Shown here piece by piece: positions 10,019 to 18,326 of a DNA stretch of 34,807 nt. The position numbers were made by a program, and so were the translations under genes. The notes beneath the pieces are model-generated. The model had not been told where the DNA came from. It made no database searches and saw only the letters and a program-made list of their open reading frames with translations. Within the stretch, counting starts at the first letter, position 1. The number at the start of each line of letters is the position of its first letter. The stretch is from a virus: IMG/VR virus record IMGVR_UViG_3300025286_000067, positions 1 through 34,807 of that record. One strand, given 5' to 3'.

Positions 10019-10425
10019 TCGAACTTGCATTTGGTAACCAGAGTTTCTACCTCTTCCTTACCAAGAATCTCCATGAAGTGAACAATTCTAGTGCGAAGTT
10101 CCTCATGGTTTATTTCTTCCTTATCACTCTTGTTTCCACGCACACGGGATAAGAGTTCTAAAGCTTTGATAGCACTGTTAGTGTTGCCTTGTTGCTTGGC
10201 AAATGTATACTGACTTTCTATTTCGTCAATAACATCTACACTGGTTTCCAGTTCGTTGCCAAGTTCTTCGATACGTTCCTGAACCAGTTGGTTCTGAAGT
10301 AAACGATACCCTTGGTTGTATGCTGAAGCAGTGGCATAGCCTGCTTCTCTCGCTGCCTCTGTAGCATTGTGATAAATAAGGTAGGCTTGTGCGAACTTTT
10401 CCTGCTTCTCGTTTAGTTCAACCAT
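10015..10425 (-). CDS. terS: Terminase small subunit
   Basis: A 136-aa protein beginning LNEKQEKFAQAYLIYHNATEAAREAGY, the signature N-terminal helix-turn-helix of Terminase_2-type small subunits, which recognise the packaging site. A central acidic helical part (IEELGNELETSVDVIDEIES and the following residues) fits the oligomerisation region. It lies about 22 kb from the large subunit in this window and on the opposite strand, which is unusual although known in some phages. Its start overlaps the upstream membrane-protein gene by 13 bases and its stop overlaps the IscA-like stop by 4. Confidence 0.85.
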   Translation of the reverse strand: MVELNEKQEKFAQAYLIYHNATEAAREAGYATASAYNQGYRLLQNQLVQERIEELGNELETSVDVIDEIESQYTFAKQQGNTNSAIKALELLSRVRGNKSDKEEINHEELRTRIVHFMEILGKEEVETLVTKCKFD

Positions 10426-10664
10426 ATTCCTATTTCAGCTTTTATAGTTCCTAAATCTTCCAGACTAAAGGTAAAATCATAATTAGTTTCTGGCGTCCAT
10501 GAGAGCCTCGCAAAGTATCTGTCGTCCTCATATAGGTAATATAGTTCCTCAGTTATGAGTTCGGCAGATGCTACCTCTTGCCAGATAAAGAATAATGCAA
10601 AAAATCCTACAACAATCATCAATATAACTACTGCATCAGTCCATAACTCTTTTAATAAGTTCAT
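10413..10664 (-). CDS. Small single-TM protein beside the holin
   Basis: An 83-aa protein with one strong transmembrane stretch near residues 10-30 (DAVVILMIVVGFFALFFIWQ) and a short acidic, Tyr-rich C-terminal part. It starts with ATGA overlap to the holin gene and overlaps terS, so it belongs to the lysis/packaging operon. A second lysis component such as an antiholin or inner-membrane spanin is possible from position only. No lipobox and no long coiled coil are seen. Confidence 0.65.
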   Translation of the reverse strand: MNLLKELWTDAVVILMIVVGFFALFFIWQEVASAELITEELYYLYEDDRYFARLSWTPETNYDFTFSLEDLGTIKAEIGIWLN

Positions 10665-11068
10665 TTCATGTTCTCTCTATGAACGCCTTTCATCTTCTCA
10701 AAGCTTCTCATTCCACCTAGACCCAGTAAGGACAGTGTTAAAGTAAGCAGGCCATCTGTTGGAATAACTGGAATTGGTATAGCATGAGCAGTAACTGTCA
10801 ATCCCCATATAAAGATAGGTTGGAAAACAAATTGCCAGCCAAGGCCAAAGGCGCATATCCACATGATGGCTGGTCTAGCCCCGGCAACAAAGATAGAAGG
10901 ATGTTTAGCCTGCTCCATATTAACAGCTATCTGTGCTAGGTTAGCCTTCTGTACCTGTGTCTTTAGTTCATGATTAAGCTTGGCGCGAAGGTCTTTGTCT
11001 TCTACAAACTTATCCAAGACATTATCTACGACACCAACTACTGCTTCTGCAATCCCAAATAAAGCCAT
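10661..11068 (-). CDS. Holin of the GTA 3-TM type
   Basis: A 135-aa protein. A helical, charged N-terminal half (VVDNVLDKFVEDKDLRAKLN) is followed by HPSIFVAGARPAIMWICAF and two further hydrophobic segments, ending LLTLTLSLLGLGGMRSFEKM. The ARPA-W...LGGMRSFEKMKG pattern is that of the three-TM holin family known from gene transfer agents and many aquatic phages, which forms inner-membrane lesions at lysis. The start has a strong AGGAGG five bases upstream. It is preceded by the 790-aa fusion gene and followed by coupled small membrane and terS genes. No separate endolysin was recognised in the window. Confidence 0.88.
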   Translation of the reverse strand: MALFGIAEAVVGVVDNVLDKFVEDKDLRAKLNHELKTQVQKANLAQIAVNMEQAKHPSIFVAGARPAIMWICAFGLGWQFVFQPIFIWGLTVTAHAIPIPVIPTDGLLTLTLSLLGLGGMRSFEKMKGVHRENMK

Positions 11069-11069
11069 C

Positions 11070-13442
11070 TTATCCTCCTACTACTTCGGTATAATGTTTT
11101 AACTGTTGTACTGGTGAAGTGTGCCATAACGTGGAGACCAGAGTATTCTCTCCGTGAAAAATAATCTCCATATCAATATCATCCCTGCTGAATAGCTTTT
11201 CACAGTCCTGTGCCATTGCCAGTAACTCTCCAGTTGTCCAATGAGGTTTGTGGTCTACACTTACTCTGAGAAATTTTGGTTTTCCTTGGTCATCTTTTTC
11301 TTTCTGGAGTTTCTCTGAAGGTGTGTTAAAGGAACAATCATAGCCAAATAAGTGAAACTGTCTGAACCCTAATGTATGCATGATGCCTATACCACGCATG
11401 GCTGCACATGTACCGCCTACAATTAGAGTGGCTCCTTCATCCATTCCTAGTGCTTCCTCAACAATCAACTTATTCTCTTTAGGTTGCTTGCCCTGCTCTT
11501 CAGGAGTTCTTAGAGCTTCAGAGAAGGCATGCCAACCAACAATCTTATCTGTCTTATTCTTAAGTAGATTGGTAACAGAGGGGTCAGTCATGGATGCCAG
11601 CATGAATATCGTATCTTCATGTATGGTCTCAAAAAGAGTCGAGCGTATAATTCCATGCGTACTTGTTCCATCAATAGGGCGCGGGTCAAGAATGACACAT
11701 GCCCAAGGTTTAAAGCCATTCTTTAAGAGGTTAGGATAGGCATGCTTCACACAAACAATCTTGCAGTTCTCCTCACCTTCATGTTTTATTACGTTATGAA
11801 GCTCATCCCAGTTGGTACTCTCACCACCTGAAACCATAATAGCGATGTCCTCATTTCTCTTTGCTCTTCCTACCCACTTATTAATAAGTTTATTATTAGC
11901 TATGATATTATCTCTGATGTATTCTTTAGGTACACAATCCTTGGGTTGGACAACAATAGGAACCTGAAATAAATACTGTGGTGGTTGTTCAGCTTTATCA
12001 TCAATTACTATAACAAGATGGGTAGAGCCTAATTTTTCTTCTTCATGTAGATAAATAGGGTCAGCTGAAGGTAGTATCCATTTACGTTTATCTTTAAAGG
12101 TATCACATAAACGATTCACAGCCAGATAATGTTCAGCTTCTTCTTTCTTGTTGTCTAAAGGATGGATAAAATCATCCAAGACAATAACCGGAACATCTTT
12201 TAATACTTTATAATCATGCTGCACAGTAGCATCGGAATGTCCACCATCAATGAAAGCAAGGTCAGCGTCTGAAGGATGTATAATTATCTCATCCTGTGGT
12301 GTATCTATAATGACAGGATGCTGAAGTGTTTCTTTAGTATCTCCTGCTATCAAGCGGAAGTTAAATGTCTTTCCTTTTTTCTTAAACTTCTCAGCAAAAT
12401 CCTGTAATCTTTTCCGCACTACTTCCAGTGTGTTGTGGGGCTTACTATTAAATTCAATCTCATCCAGTTGGAGGGTAGCATGCTCAAATAAATCATACCC
12501 AACGTAGTTAACGGTATCTTTATTTTCAAAAGCAACCGTTGCCATATGAATTGCCCTTCCGCCATTGAAGGTTCCTGTTTCTACAATGGTTTCCGGTTTG
12601 TAAAAACGAACTGCATCCAGTAATTGCCCATATCTCTTGGCACTCAAAGCCATGTCTTCTGAGTATTTTTCTGTGTGCAGCGGTTTCTTTTTACCTTTGA
12701 AATGGGTCATGAAGGGGCCTATAGGAGACCGCTCAAATGCCTGTGGACCTTTAGTCATGCTCTTCAGGTCTTTCATATGACCTGTCCAGTCATGGCTTTT
12801 CATTCCATGTGCGTTATAGAGAATTAACAATCTCTCAAAAAGAAAACCATCATGCCATTCACGATAGTTTAATACCTCACCGGAAATGTATTGTCCTCTC
12901 AGGTCTCCCAGTAAATCCAGTGGAGGGCGATGATTAAGATTAAAGCCGACAAAAGATGTTTCACTGTACTCAAAGTTATGTCGGCCAAGGTAGACCAACT
13001 CAGACTTTGCAGGAAGGCATGCAGACATATCCTCATATGTAAATCTTTTATCTGTTATAGTATCAGCATCCAACCAGACAAGCCATCCCGGTGTTCTACT
13101 TTCTTCACATAATTCAAATGCGAACTCAGTGAGAGCAAAAACTTTGTGACAGAACTTGACGCAGTCAAGCTTCCAGTTATAGGGCTGCTTACCAGCCAAT
13201 GTACCATCATACTCTTTATGAATCTCTTTGAATTCTAGCATGTCACTAATCTCATTAAGATAGCGATATGTAATGTTGGGAGATTCTATTGGGTTGTAAG
13301 TTTTTAAATCAAAGTCATGATAAAAAGCAGTAAGATGAAGATTTGGACCCCAATGTTCGGCTACTGATTCTACCATCTTCTGTGCATAATTTCTCCAACC
13401 ATGTTCAGAGAATGAGGTAATAACATTTATCTTAGGCGTCAT
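11070..13442 (-). CDS. Trifunctional fusion: glycosyltransferase, SAM methyltransferase, MptE-like (DUF115)
   Basis: A 790-aa protein with three recognisable parts. Residues ~1-250 look like a GT-A glycosyltransferase with a DxD motif (Asp125-Ala-Asp127 in LVWLDADTIT). Residues ~270-480 form a class I SAM-dependent methyltransferase of the Methyltransf_24 type, with motif I ETGTFNGGRA at ~288 and DADLAFIDGGHSDATVQHDY farther on. Residues ~530-740 resemble the DUF115/MptE-like domain (IMVSGGESTNWDEL, then LIVGGTCAAMRGIGIMHTLG and FGYDCSF), which in Campylobacter Maf proteins is linked to surface glycan transfer. The start overlaps the next glycosyltransferase by 11 bases. Substrate unknown; virion or host-surface glycan modification is inferred. 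Confidence 0.78.
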   Translation of the reverse strand: MTPKINVITSFSEHGWRNYAQKMVESVAEHWGPNLHLTAFYHDFDLKTYNPIESPNITYRYLNEISDMLEFKEIHKEYDGTLAGKQPYNWKLDCVKFCHKVFALTEFAFELCEESRTPGWLVWLDADTITDKRFTYEDMSACLPAKSELVYLGRHNFEYSETSFVGFNLNHRPPLDLLGDLRGQYISGEVLNYREWHDGFLFERLLILYNAHGMKSHDWTGHMKDLKSMTKGPQAFERSPIGPFMTHFKGKKKPLHTEKYSEDMALSAKRYGQLLDAVRFYKPETIVETGTFNGGRAIHMATVAFENKDTVNYVGYDLFEHATLQLDEIEFNSKPHNTLEVVRKRLQDFAEKFKKKGKTFNFRLIAGDTKETLQHPVIIDTPQDEIIIHPSDADLAFIDGGHSDATVQHDYKVLKDVPVIVLDDFIHPLDNKKEEAEHYLAVNRLCDTFKDKRKWILPSADPIYLHEEEKLGSTHLVIVIDDKAEQPPQYLFQVPIVVQPKDCVPKEYIRDNIIANNKLINKWVGRAKRNEDIAIMVSGGESTNWDELHNVIKHEGEENCKIVCVKHAYPNLLKNGFKPWACVILDPRPIDGTSTHGIIRSTLFETIHEDTIFMLASMTDPSVTNLLKNKTDKIVGWHAFSEALRTPEEQGKQPKENKLIVEEALGMDEGATLIVGGTCAAMRGIGIMHTLGFRQFHLFGYDCSFNTPSEKLQKEKDDQGKPKFLRVSVDHKPHWTTGELLAMAQDCEKLFSRDDIDMEIIFHGENTLVSTLWHTSPVQQLKHYTEVVGG

Positions 13443-14292
13443 CTAATTTTTTCCATTTGATAGTATTTTCTCTCCCTAGCATTTCATCCATCTCAAGCAA
13501 GCTGTTATACTGTTCCCATTCAGCAGCATAGCTGGCATCCTTAACTCGTTGTGCATTCCATTTGGGATACCACGGTCCTCCTGTAGTAAAATGAACATTC
13601 TTTGGGGGAAGTTGTTCTGGTGAATGACCGTCCAACCAATTCCACTCTTCGGGTAGGGTTCCTATCAGCTCACTATGATAAGAGATATGCTTTGTCTCTG
13701 CTGAATAGGGACCTTCAGTCTGAGAAATAGGTAAGTCAGCTAACCATCTAAAGTTATGCAACCATAATCCCGGTTTCGTATTGATATCATCAATAGTTAG
13801 ATTTCTGTGTGCCTCATGAGCACAGTTCCATAAGACAAAGCTTGACCAGTTCTTACGAGAATACTGTGTTTGAATTCTATCATCCATCTTAACTTTTTGT
13901 TCAGGGGCGTAATGGTGTTTAACACACCACATAGCAGTGGATGGATTGGAACGGTGAACACTATCAAATACTTCCATAATATCAGAACGTACCAACATGT
14001 CACAATCCATGTAGATAGCCAATCCTTGATACATGTTAAGAAATGGAACAAGAAATCTGGTAAAGCTGAACTCAGTTGAAAAAGGTTTTTTATCTATCAC
14101 ATCAACAATGTTATTTTCTTTATCACGTTTCCAACTGCGCCTATACAAGCCCATGTGACGAAGAGAAGATTGAACTAATGGTATTATATTTACAGGTCGG
14201 GAAGAAGTTGATAAAATAGAATCAGATAAAACTTTATAAGCTCTATCTTCTCTCTTGTCATATCCTATATAAACAGTTGGAATATTATTCAT
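13432..14292 (-). CDS. GT-A (GT8-like) glycosyltransferase
   Basis: A 286-aa protein from the ATG at 14292, preferred over the in-frame ATG at 14331 because AGAGGAG lies 4-5 bases upstream of it. The N-terminus PTVYIGYDKREDRAYKVL is the opening strand of a nucleotide-sugar binding fold. FSTEFSFTRFLVPFLNMYQG is followed by a DxD motif, Asp96-Cys-Asp98, in AIYMDCDML, as in GT8-like enzymes that bind UDP-sugar through a metal. It overlaps the 790-aa fusion gene by 11 bases, so the two probably act together. A regulatory hairpin may sit just ahead of the start. Confidence 0.78.
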   Translation of the reverse strand: MNNIPTVYIGYDKREDRAYKVLSDSILSTSSRPVNIIPLVQSSLRHMGLYRRSWKRDKENNIVDVIDKKPFSTEFSFTRFLVPFLNMYQGLAIYMDCDMLVRSDIMEVFDSVHRSNPSTAMWCVKHHYAPEQKVKMDDRIQTQYSRKNWSSFVLWNCAHEAHRNLTIDDINTKPGLWLHNFRWLADLPISQTEGPYSAETKHISYHSELIGTLPEEWNWLDGHSPEQLPPKNVHFTTGGPWYPKWNAQRVKDASYAAEWEQYNSLLEMDEMLGRENTIKWKKLDDA

Positions 14293-14296
14293 TGGC

Positions 14297-14328
14297 TCCT
14301 CTAGGAGAGAGGGAGGATTGCTCCTCCC
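14297..14328 (-). promoter_or_regulatory. Tandem hairpins over the glycosyltransferase ribosome-binding site
   Basis: Reading the minus strand, GGGAGGA-GCAA-TCCTCCC forms a perfect 7-bp stem with a GNRA tetraloop (14311-14328). It is followed at 14297-14308 by CTCCTAGAGGAG, where the Shine-Dalgarno AGGAG pairs with the CTCCT just before it. Pyrimidine blocks of one element can also pair with purine blocks of the other, so alternative folds that open or close the start at 14292 are possible. No U-tract follows, so it is not a terminator. The function is inferred. Confidence 0.4.
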
Positions 14329-14336
14329 CATCCTTT

Positions 14337-14771
14337 TTAGTTGATTGGGAGAAGTTTTGCCTTCTCTTTTTCAGGAATATTAATTACAACCTGAATGGAT
14401 AGAACTCCATCTCGTAATGTAATATCTGAAACATCTGCATGTTCAGAAAGAGAAAAATTCTTTACAAACTTTCTCTCTGCAATTCCCTTATGCAAATACT
14501 CTGTCTTGTTATCAGAACTTTGCATGTCTCCTGAGATGGAAAGAATATCTTCTTTCAGTTCTATCGTCAGGTCATCCTTGGAAAAACCAGCAACAGCCAT
14601 CTCTATTTGATAGCCCTCTTCTGTCTTGATTAAATCATGTGGAGGATATGAAGGTAGTACTCCTCTCATGCGTTCTACATGAGTAAATAGCCTATCGAAT
14701 CCTATTGAATGACGGAAGAAACTATCCCATACATAGGGCGGAGTATCTTTAAAATTACGTGTTAGAATCAT
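14337..14771 (-). CDS. hsp20: Small heat shock protein Hsp20 (alpha-crystallin family)
   Basis: A 144-aa protein from the ATG at 14771, which has AAGGA 7 bases upstream; the 16-codon longer form from 14819 lacks such a site. It has an IbpA-like N-terminus (FFRHSIGFDRLF) and a full alpha-crystallin domain: IEMAVAGFSKDDLTIELKED, then HKGIAERKFVKNFSLSE, then the hallmark LRDGVLSIQV. It ends with the short tail PEKEKAKLLPIN. Hsp20 holds unfolding proteins for refolding. Phage copies are known in cyanophages, where a role in scaffold or capsid folding or host stress has been proposed. A TTGACA promoter lies just upstream. Confidence 0.93.
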   Translation of the reverse strand: MILTRNFKDTPPYVWDSFFRHSIGFDRLFTHVERMRGVLPSYPPHDLIKTEEGYQIEMAVAGFSKDDLTIELKEDILSISGDMQSSDNKTEYLHKGIAERKFVKNFSLSEHADVSDITLRDGVLSIQVVINIPEKEKAKLLPIN

Positions 14772-14848
14772 AATACAATCCTTTCCTTCAGTTAGACAAG
14801 GAATAAGAGAAAGCCACATAAAGTCTACTTTCTCCTATTACAGGGCGT

Positions 14849-14877
14849 ATTATTGCATATTTTGAAAGGCTTGTCAA
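14849..14877 (-). promoter_or_regulatory. Sigma70-like promoter for hsp20
   Basis: On the minus strand TTGACA (14872-14877) is followed after 17 bases by AATAAT (14849-14854), five of six matches to the -10 consensus. It lies between the reductase stop and the hsp20 start. The spacer AGCCTTTCAAAATATGC resembles the spacers of the promoters at 18922 and 32548. It probably drives hsp20 and the genes down to terS. Confidence 0.6.
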
Positions 14878-14885
14878 GAAAAAAA

Positions 14886-16562
14886 TTATACTCCGCAAGT
14901 GTCACCAGAAGCTGAGATAGCACAGATGTCATGAGTTTGTATATTATCCTCAAACTCCTCACCTAGTTTGGTAATGGCTTCCTGATAAGGAACAGGGGTC
15001 AATGGTTGACCTCCTCTGCAGCCGTCAGGGAAGCAGGTAAAGCCTCGTAGCCTGTGAGCATACTTGGCAAGTGTCTGAGTGAAGGCTTCGACGCCATCTT
15101 CATTGTTCTTTTCTGTACCCCATGATGGAAGATTGATGGTACTGGAAATAGACATATCCACATACTCTTGGACGTTAGCCTGAAAGCTCATACGGCGCTC
15201 ATAATTCTCAGCTAAATCCAAGGCCGACTCAATCGTGTCAGGAGGTGTATCATATATCTCTATCATTTCCTGTGCTGTACTGTCTACTACATACTGGTAG
15301 TGCCATCTCTTGTTCTTCATGTAACGGCGCTTGTAGGCTACTGCAAAGATAGGTTCAATACCTGTGGAAGTACCTCCCAGTATCCCTATAGTGCCTGTAG
15401 GAGCTACCGCTCGCACAGCTACAGGACAGGAGATAGAAGTGAAGGCAGAAAACTCCTTTGCAGTTCTGTCCGACTGAGCTTCATAAACTTTCAACCATCT
15501 ATGAAGTTCAGGAGTGGTCCCATACTTATGACCACGTTGTAGTAGCCATTCATGTAGACCCATCAGACCTAGTCCTAGTCGTCTGTTCTTGACACGTACC
15601 TTTGTTATCTTATCATAGGGAAGCTGTGCTCTGAGTGTACCACAAACAAGAAACTTGGTAGCTAACTCTACAACTTCACGTAGTTGATGGAGGTCATCAA
15701 TACGAGCGAAGTTCAGGCTTCCCAGATTACACACATCTGAATCATCTTCAGAGGTAACTTCTGTACATGCATTTCTTAATGTTTCATTTTCCTGAGCAAA
15801 GAAATTAAAAGAGAATCCCGGTTCAGCTGTAGACAAAGCCTGTCTTACATTAGTACGGAAGATATCTCCTACTTCTCCTGTCTGCCAGTAATTCAACAAC
15901 CACTCTGTATCATAATTAACAGAGATGTTTGTCATGTCCAGAGGTGCAGGAAAGTCGAAGTCATCCTGTTTAACATCGAACAGGCTCTGCCCTGTAGTGC
16001 CGACAGGGACATCCTTCCAGTTCTTGATGACCAAGAACTTGTCAATATCATTATGTTTCCAGTTAAGTGAAGCGTAGATAGCAGACCTTCTGGAGCCGCC
16101 CTGCATCACACGCCTGCCTATCTCGTTTATCATCATCATCTTTGGTATGGGACCTGAAGCAATTCCTCCTGTTCCCTTAAGGGTCTGGCCTTCTGAACGG
16201 TAGACAGAGTAATCAACTCCTATCCCACCGCCTGTCATCAGACAGCTCTCTGATTTCCAACTAAGGTCAGCCCAGTCTTCTCGTGTATCTTCTTCTGCTT
16301 TCAACAGATAACAATTGTTAAAGAATTTCTTTTCCCTTCCTGCATAGTAAAGATATCTACCACCGGGAATAAAACGCAGGTTTGAAATATGGTCAGCCAG
16401 TGCGACCTTCTCATCGTTTGTCATTTTGTTCTGACATACATCCTCTACCAAGGTGCATGCCAGCTCATGAAAGGTCTCTGCTCCTTCATGAGAATATTTA
16501 TTATAGAATATATCTTCGGAAAACTTCGACCTGAACTGTGGATTTCTGGCTGATTTAAACAT
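14886..16562 (-). CDS. nrdJ: Class II (adenosylcobalamin-dependent) ribonucleotide reductase
   Basis: A 558-aa protein that reduces ribonucleotides to deoxyribonucleotides. The core pattern is complete: the disulfide cysteines Cys84 (FNNCYL) and Cys278 (CNLGSLN), the N-C-E triad Asn264/Cys266/Glu268 in NACTEV, the SRRSA segment, and APTGTIGILGGTSTGIEPIF. A C-terminal Cys pair (ICAISASGDTCGV) may relay electrons. No small subunit (nrdB) or glycyl-radical activase is nearby, and the length and motifs fit monomeric class II, which needs vitamin B12. The start at 16562 is chosen over 16574 because GGGGGAGAAG stands just before it. It overlaps the DUF3310 gene by 8 bases. Confidence 0.9.
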   Translation of the reverse strand: MFKSARNPQFRSKFSEDIFYNKYSHEGAETFHELACTLVEDVCQNKMTNDEKVALADHISNLRFIPGGRYLYYAGREKKFFNNCYLLKAEEDTREDWADLSWKSESCLMTGGGIGVDYSVYRSEGQTLKGTGGIASGPIPKMMMINEIGRRVMQGGSRRSAIYASLNWKHNDIDKFLVIKNWKDVPVGTTGQSLFDVKQDDFDFPAPLDMTNISVNYDTEWLLNYWQTGEVGDIFRTNVRQALSTAEPGFSFNFFAQENETLRNACTEVTSEDDSDVCNLGSLNFARIDDLHQLREVVELATKFLVCGTLRAQLPYDKITKVRVKNRRLGLGLMGLHEWLLQRGHKYGTTPELHRWLKVYEAQSDRTAKEFSAFTSISCPVAVRAVAPTGTIGILGGTSTGIEPIFAVAYKRRYMKNKRWHYQYVVDSTAQEMIEIYDTPPDTIESALDLAENYERRMSFQANVQEYVDMSISSTINLPSWGTEKNNEDGVEAFTQTLAKYAHRLRGFTCFPDGCRGGQPLTPVPYQEAITKLGEEFEDNIQTHDICAISASGDTCGV

Positions 16563-16785
16563 CTTCTCCCCCATATTCTAATTCTATACACAAGTTAATG
16601 TAGTGCCGTGCCTTCAACAAATCTTGTAGTCCTTCACCTTTTATCCGATGTCTGGTAATATACTTAACTGCATTACCTTCACACCAGCTAAGGTTGTTAG
16701 CTATGATATATTCTGTAGGTTGTATCGCGCAATTCTTATAGTGGTCTCCTCCTACTTGTTGTTCTGAAGCTTTCTTTTTTCCCAT
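16555..16785 (-). CDS. DUF3310 protein (nucleotide-kinase-associated family)
   Basis: A 76-aa protein almost wholly made of the DUF3310 pattern: GGDHYKNCAIQPTEYIIANN, SWCEGNAVKYITRHRIKGEG, then DLLKARHYINLCIELE. The same domain occurs in T7 gp1.7, a nucleotide kinase, which fits its place beside the reductase, but this short form lacks any visible kinase part. It starts by TAATG overlap with the upstream gene and has GAGAGG 5 bases before the start. Confidence 0.88.
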   Translation of the reverse strand: MGKKKASEQQVGGDHYKNCAIQPTEYIIANNLSWCEGNAVKYITRHRIKGEGLQDLLKARHYINLCIELEYGGEDV

Positions 16786-17129
16786 TACATCCTCTCACTT
16801 TGTAAAAGTTTGTTTAATCTGTGACGAATAAAAGTTTTCTCTTTGGAATGAATAACCTTATATGCAAAGTTCCTCATATGTTTATAATCAAGGTCAGCCA
16901 TATCACATATCTCTGAGAAGTTTGCTGCCGTTACTCCTATGGAAGCAGTGAACCATCCAATAGCTCTCTCTCTGTGGTAGATAGCCTGCTTTGATTCATT
17001 GTCTACCTCCGGTTTAGTTGCATCCAGCAGCGCCTGAAAGATAACAGCCAAAAAGAGGGAGCGTTCAGGATAATCTACTTGATGATAGTCCTGCAATAAA
17101 TTCAATAGTTCTCTTTTTAGCTTATTCAT
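16785..17129 (-). CDS. Conserved phage protein of unknown function
   Basis: A 114-aa, mainly helical protein. The middle, RERAIGWFTASIGVTAANFSEICD then MADLDYKHMRNFAYKVI, resembles a short domain common in proteobacterial phage hypotheticals where a tryptophan-containing helix is followed by a FxxxCxxAxLD turn, possibly a DNA-binding helix-turn-helix. It overlaps the nuclease gene by 8 bases and shares a base with the DUF3310 gene, so it belongs to the replication operon. Confidence 0.65.
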   Translation of the reverse strand: MNKLKRELLNLLQDYHQVDYPERSLFLAVIFQALLDATKPEVDNESKQAIYHRERAIGWFTASIGVTAANFSEICDMADLDYKHMRNFAYKVIHSKEKTFIRHRLNKLLQSERM

Positions 17130-17460
17130 TTATCTTATGTAAGTTGACAAAGTATTCTGCATCCACAACCACGAGTGGATTTCTTCTGTTCTTCTTGATA
17201 ACGACAAGCGGTTCAAATTTACCAGCATTGGTTTCTGCCTGTTCATATGCTGACCAGATGTTTAATTTCTCTTGGTTCTTGCATTCAATAGAATAAGGGA
17301 ACAAGCGGCGAGCGGCTCTTGCCATCATGATATCCTCACCCCCTGCTCCCATACTCCTGCTTTCCAAGTCAGCATTATTTATATTGAGAGAAGTTATTAA
17401 CAAATCCCTAAACCACTGCTGTAATCTCCTTCCTTTACTCTTTGCACTTTGGACCTTCAT
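17122..17460 (-). CDS. PD-(D/E)XK nuclease, Holliday-junction-resolvase-like
   Basis: A 112-aa protein. The conserved order is an N-terminal helix GRRLQQWFRDLL, then GGEDIMMARAARRLFPYSIE with Asp43, then Glu59-Cys-Lys61 in SIECKNQEKLN, then a VIKKNRRNPLVVVD strand pair. This is the PD-(D/E)XK core with the GGEDI...ECKN spacing of small phage resolvase-like endonucleases. It may resolve branched replication intermediates before packaging, a job done by gp3 in T7. It starts by ATGA overlap with the exonuclease gene. Confidence 0.75.
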   Translation of the reverse strand: MKVQSAKSKGRRLQQWFRDLLITSLNINNADLESRSMGAGGEDIMMARAARRLFPYSIECKNQEKLNIWSAYEQAETNAGKFEPLVVIKKNRRNPLVVVDAEYFVNLHKINE

Positions 17461-18317
17461 AGTTCAGGAACATTAGGTTCTCGTAGTACCTGTGTAAAAA
17501 ATCTTGGACCATTAGCATAGTCAAAAGTACGGATACCTCTTCCACCATTGGCATCAGCCCAACATCCAAACTTGTAAGGACAGAAGACACAACCAATAGC
17601 AAGCTTACGATTACCAGAAGTACCCTCCGGTATGTCTGCATAGCAACGAGGAGGAAGATGGTTATCATCAAGATAGGTTCTTAAGTTATCTATCTTGGTG
17701 GATGCATCTTCCATCTCAAGGTCATGAAGAAAAGATAAAGCCAGAGTTCCTCGTTGTTTATCTATAGCAAAGAAGGCTGCTTCCTTATCCCCTTCTGCCT
17801 GAGCATAGGCAGAGAGTTGACCTATGTAACCAAAAGGGTCATCACTTGCAAGACTTCCATTCTCGAATTTCTTGAAGGCATAAGAAGAAGTACTCTTGAT
17901 ATCTACAGTCACTCCGTCAATACGACAATCTTTATGACCTACTACACCATTAAGAATAACTTCCTTCTGTTCATCCTGAACTTTATGCCCTGCTATTGTA
18001 CTTAGTAAGATTAAGAGTTCTTCAAGAATGTTACCATAAAGAAACTTAATCTGAGTAGGACCGGAAGGGTCAACCGTTTCTTTGTAACCTTTAACATCAT
18101 AGAATACCTGACGGGCTGGCCTTCCTATCTGTGACAAGCGCAGCTTTCTCCTATCTTTCTCACTCCTTTCTTCATAGATTCTACCCAAGACATGCTGCTT
18201 AACCCTCTCTGCAAACTGAGCAGCAGCTTTCTCGATAGCTTTGGTTGGTTTTTTTGTTGGAGGTTTATCAATAAATAACTTATAGATATCCTCTATCAGA
18301 GTGAATATACTTTTCAT
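17457..18317 (-). CDS. PD-(D/E)XK exonuclease with Cas4/RecB-like core and putative Fe-S cluster
   Basis: A 286-aa protein. The nuclease core reads GHKDCRIDGVTVDIKSTSSY (Asp130, Asp139, Lys141) followed by the QLSAYAQ helix (Gln167, Tyr171), as in PDDEXK_1/RecB/Cas4 enzymes. Four cysteines, Cys225, Cys243, Cys246 and Cys252 (C...CVFCPYKFGC), could hold a 4Fe-4S cluster as in Cas4 and AddB. It likely degrades host DNA or processes ends, the T7 gp6 role. There is no clear Shine-Dalgarno before the ATG; instead a G+C-rich hairpin at 18327-18356 ends 9 bases upstream. Confidence 0.82.
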   Translation of the reverse strand: MKSIFTLIEDIYKLFIDKPPTKKPTKAIEKAAAQFAERVKQHVLGRIYEERSEKDRRKLRLSQIGRPARQVFYDVKGYKETVDPSGPTQIKFLYGNILEELLILLSTIAGHKVQDEQKEVILNGVVGHKDCRIDGVTVDIKSTSSYAFKKFENGSLASDDPFGYIGQLSAYAQAEGDKEAAFFAIDKQRGTLALSFLHDLEMEDASTKIDNLRTYLDDNHLPPRCYADIPEGTSGNRKLAIGCVFCPYKFGCWADANGGRGIRTFDYANGPRFFTQVLREPNVPEL

Positions 18318-18326
18318 AAGAAAGGC

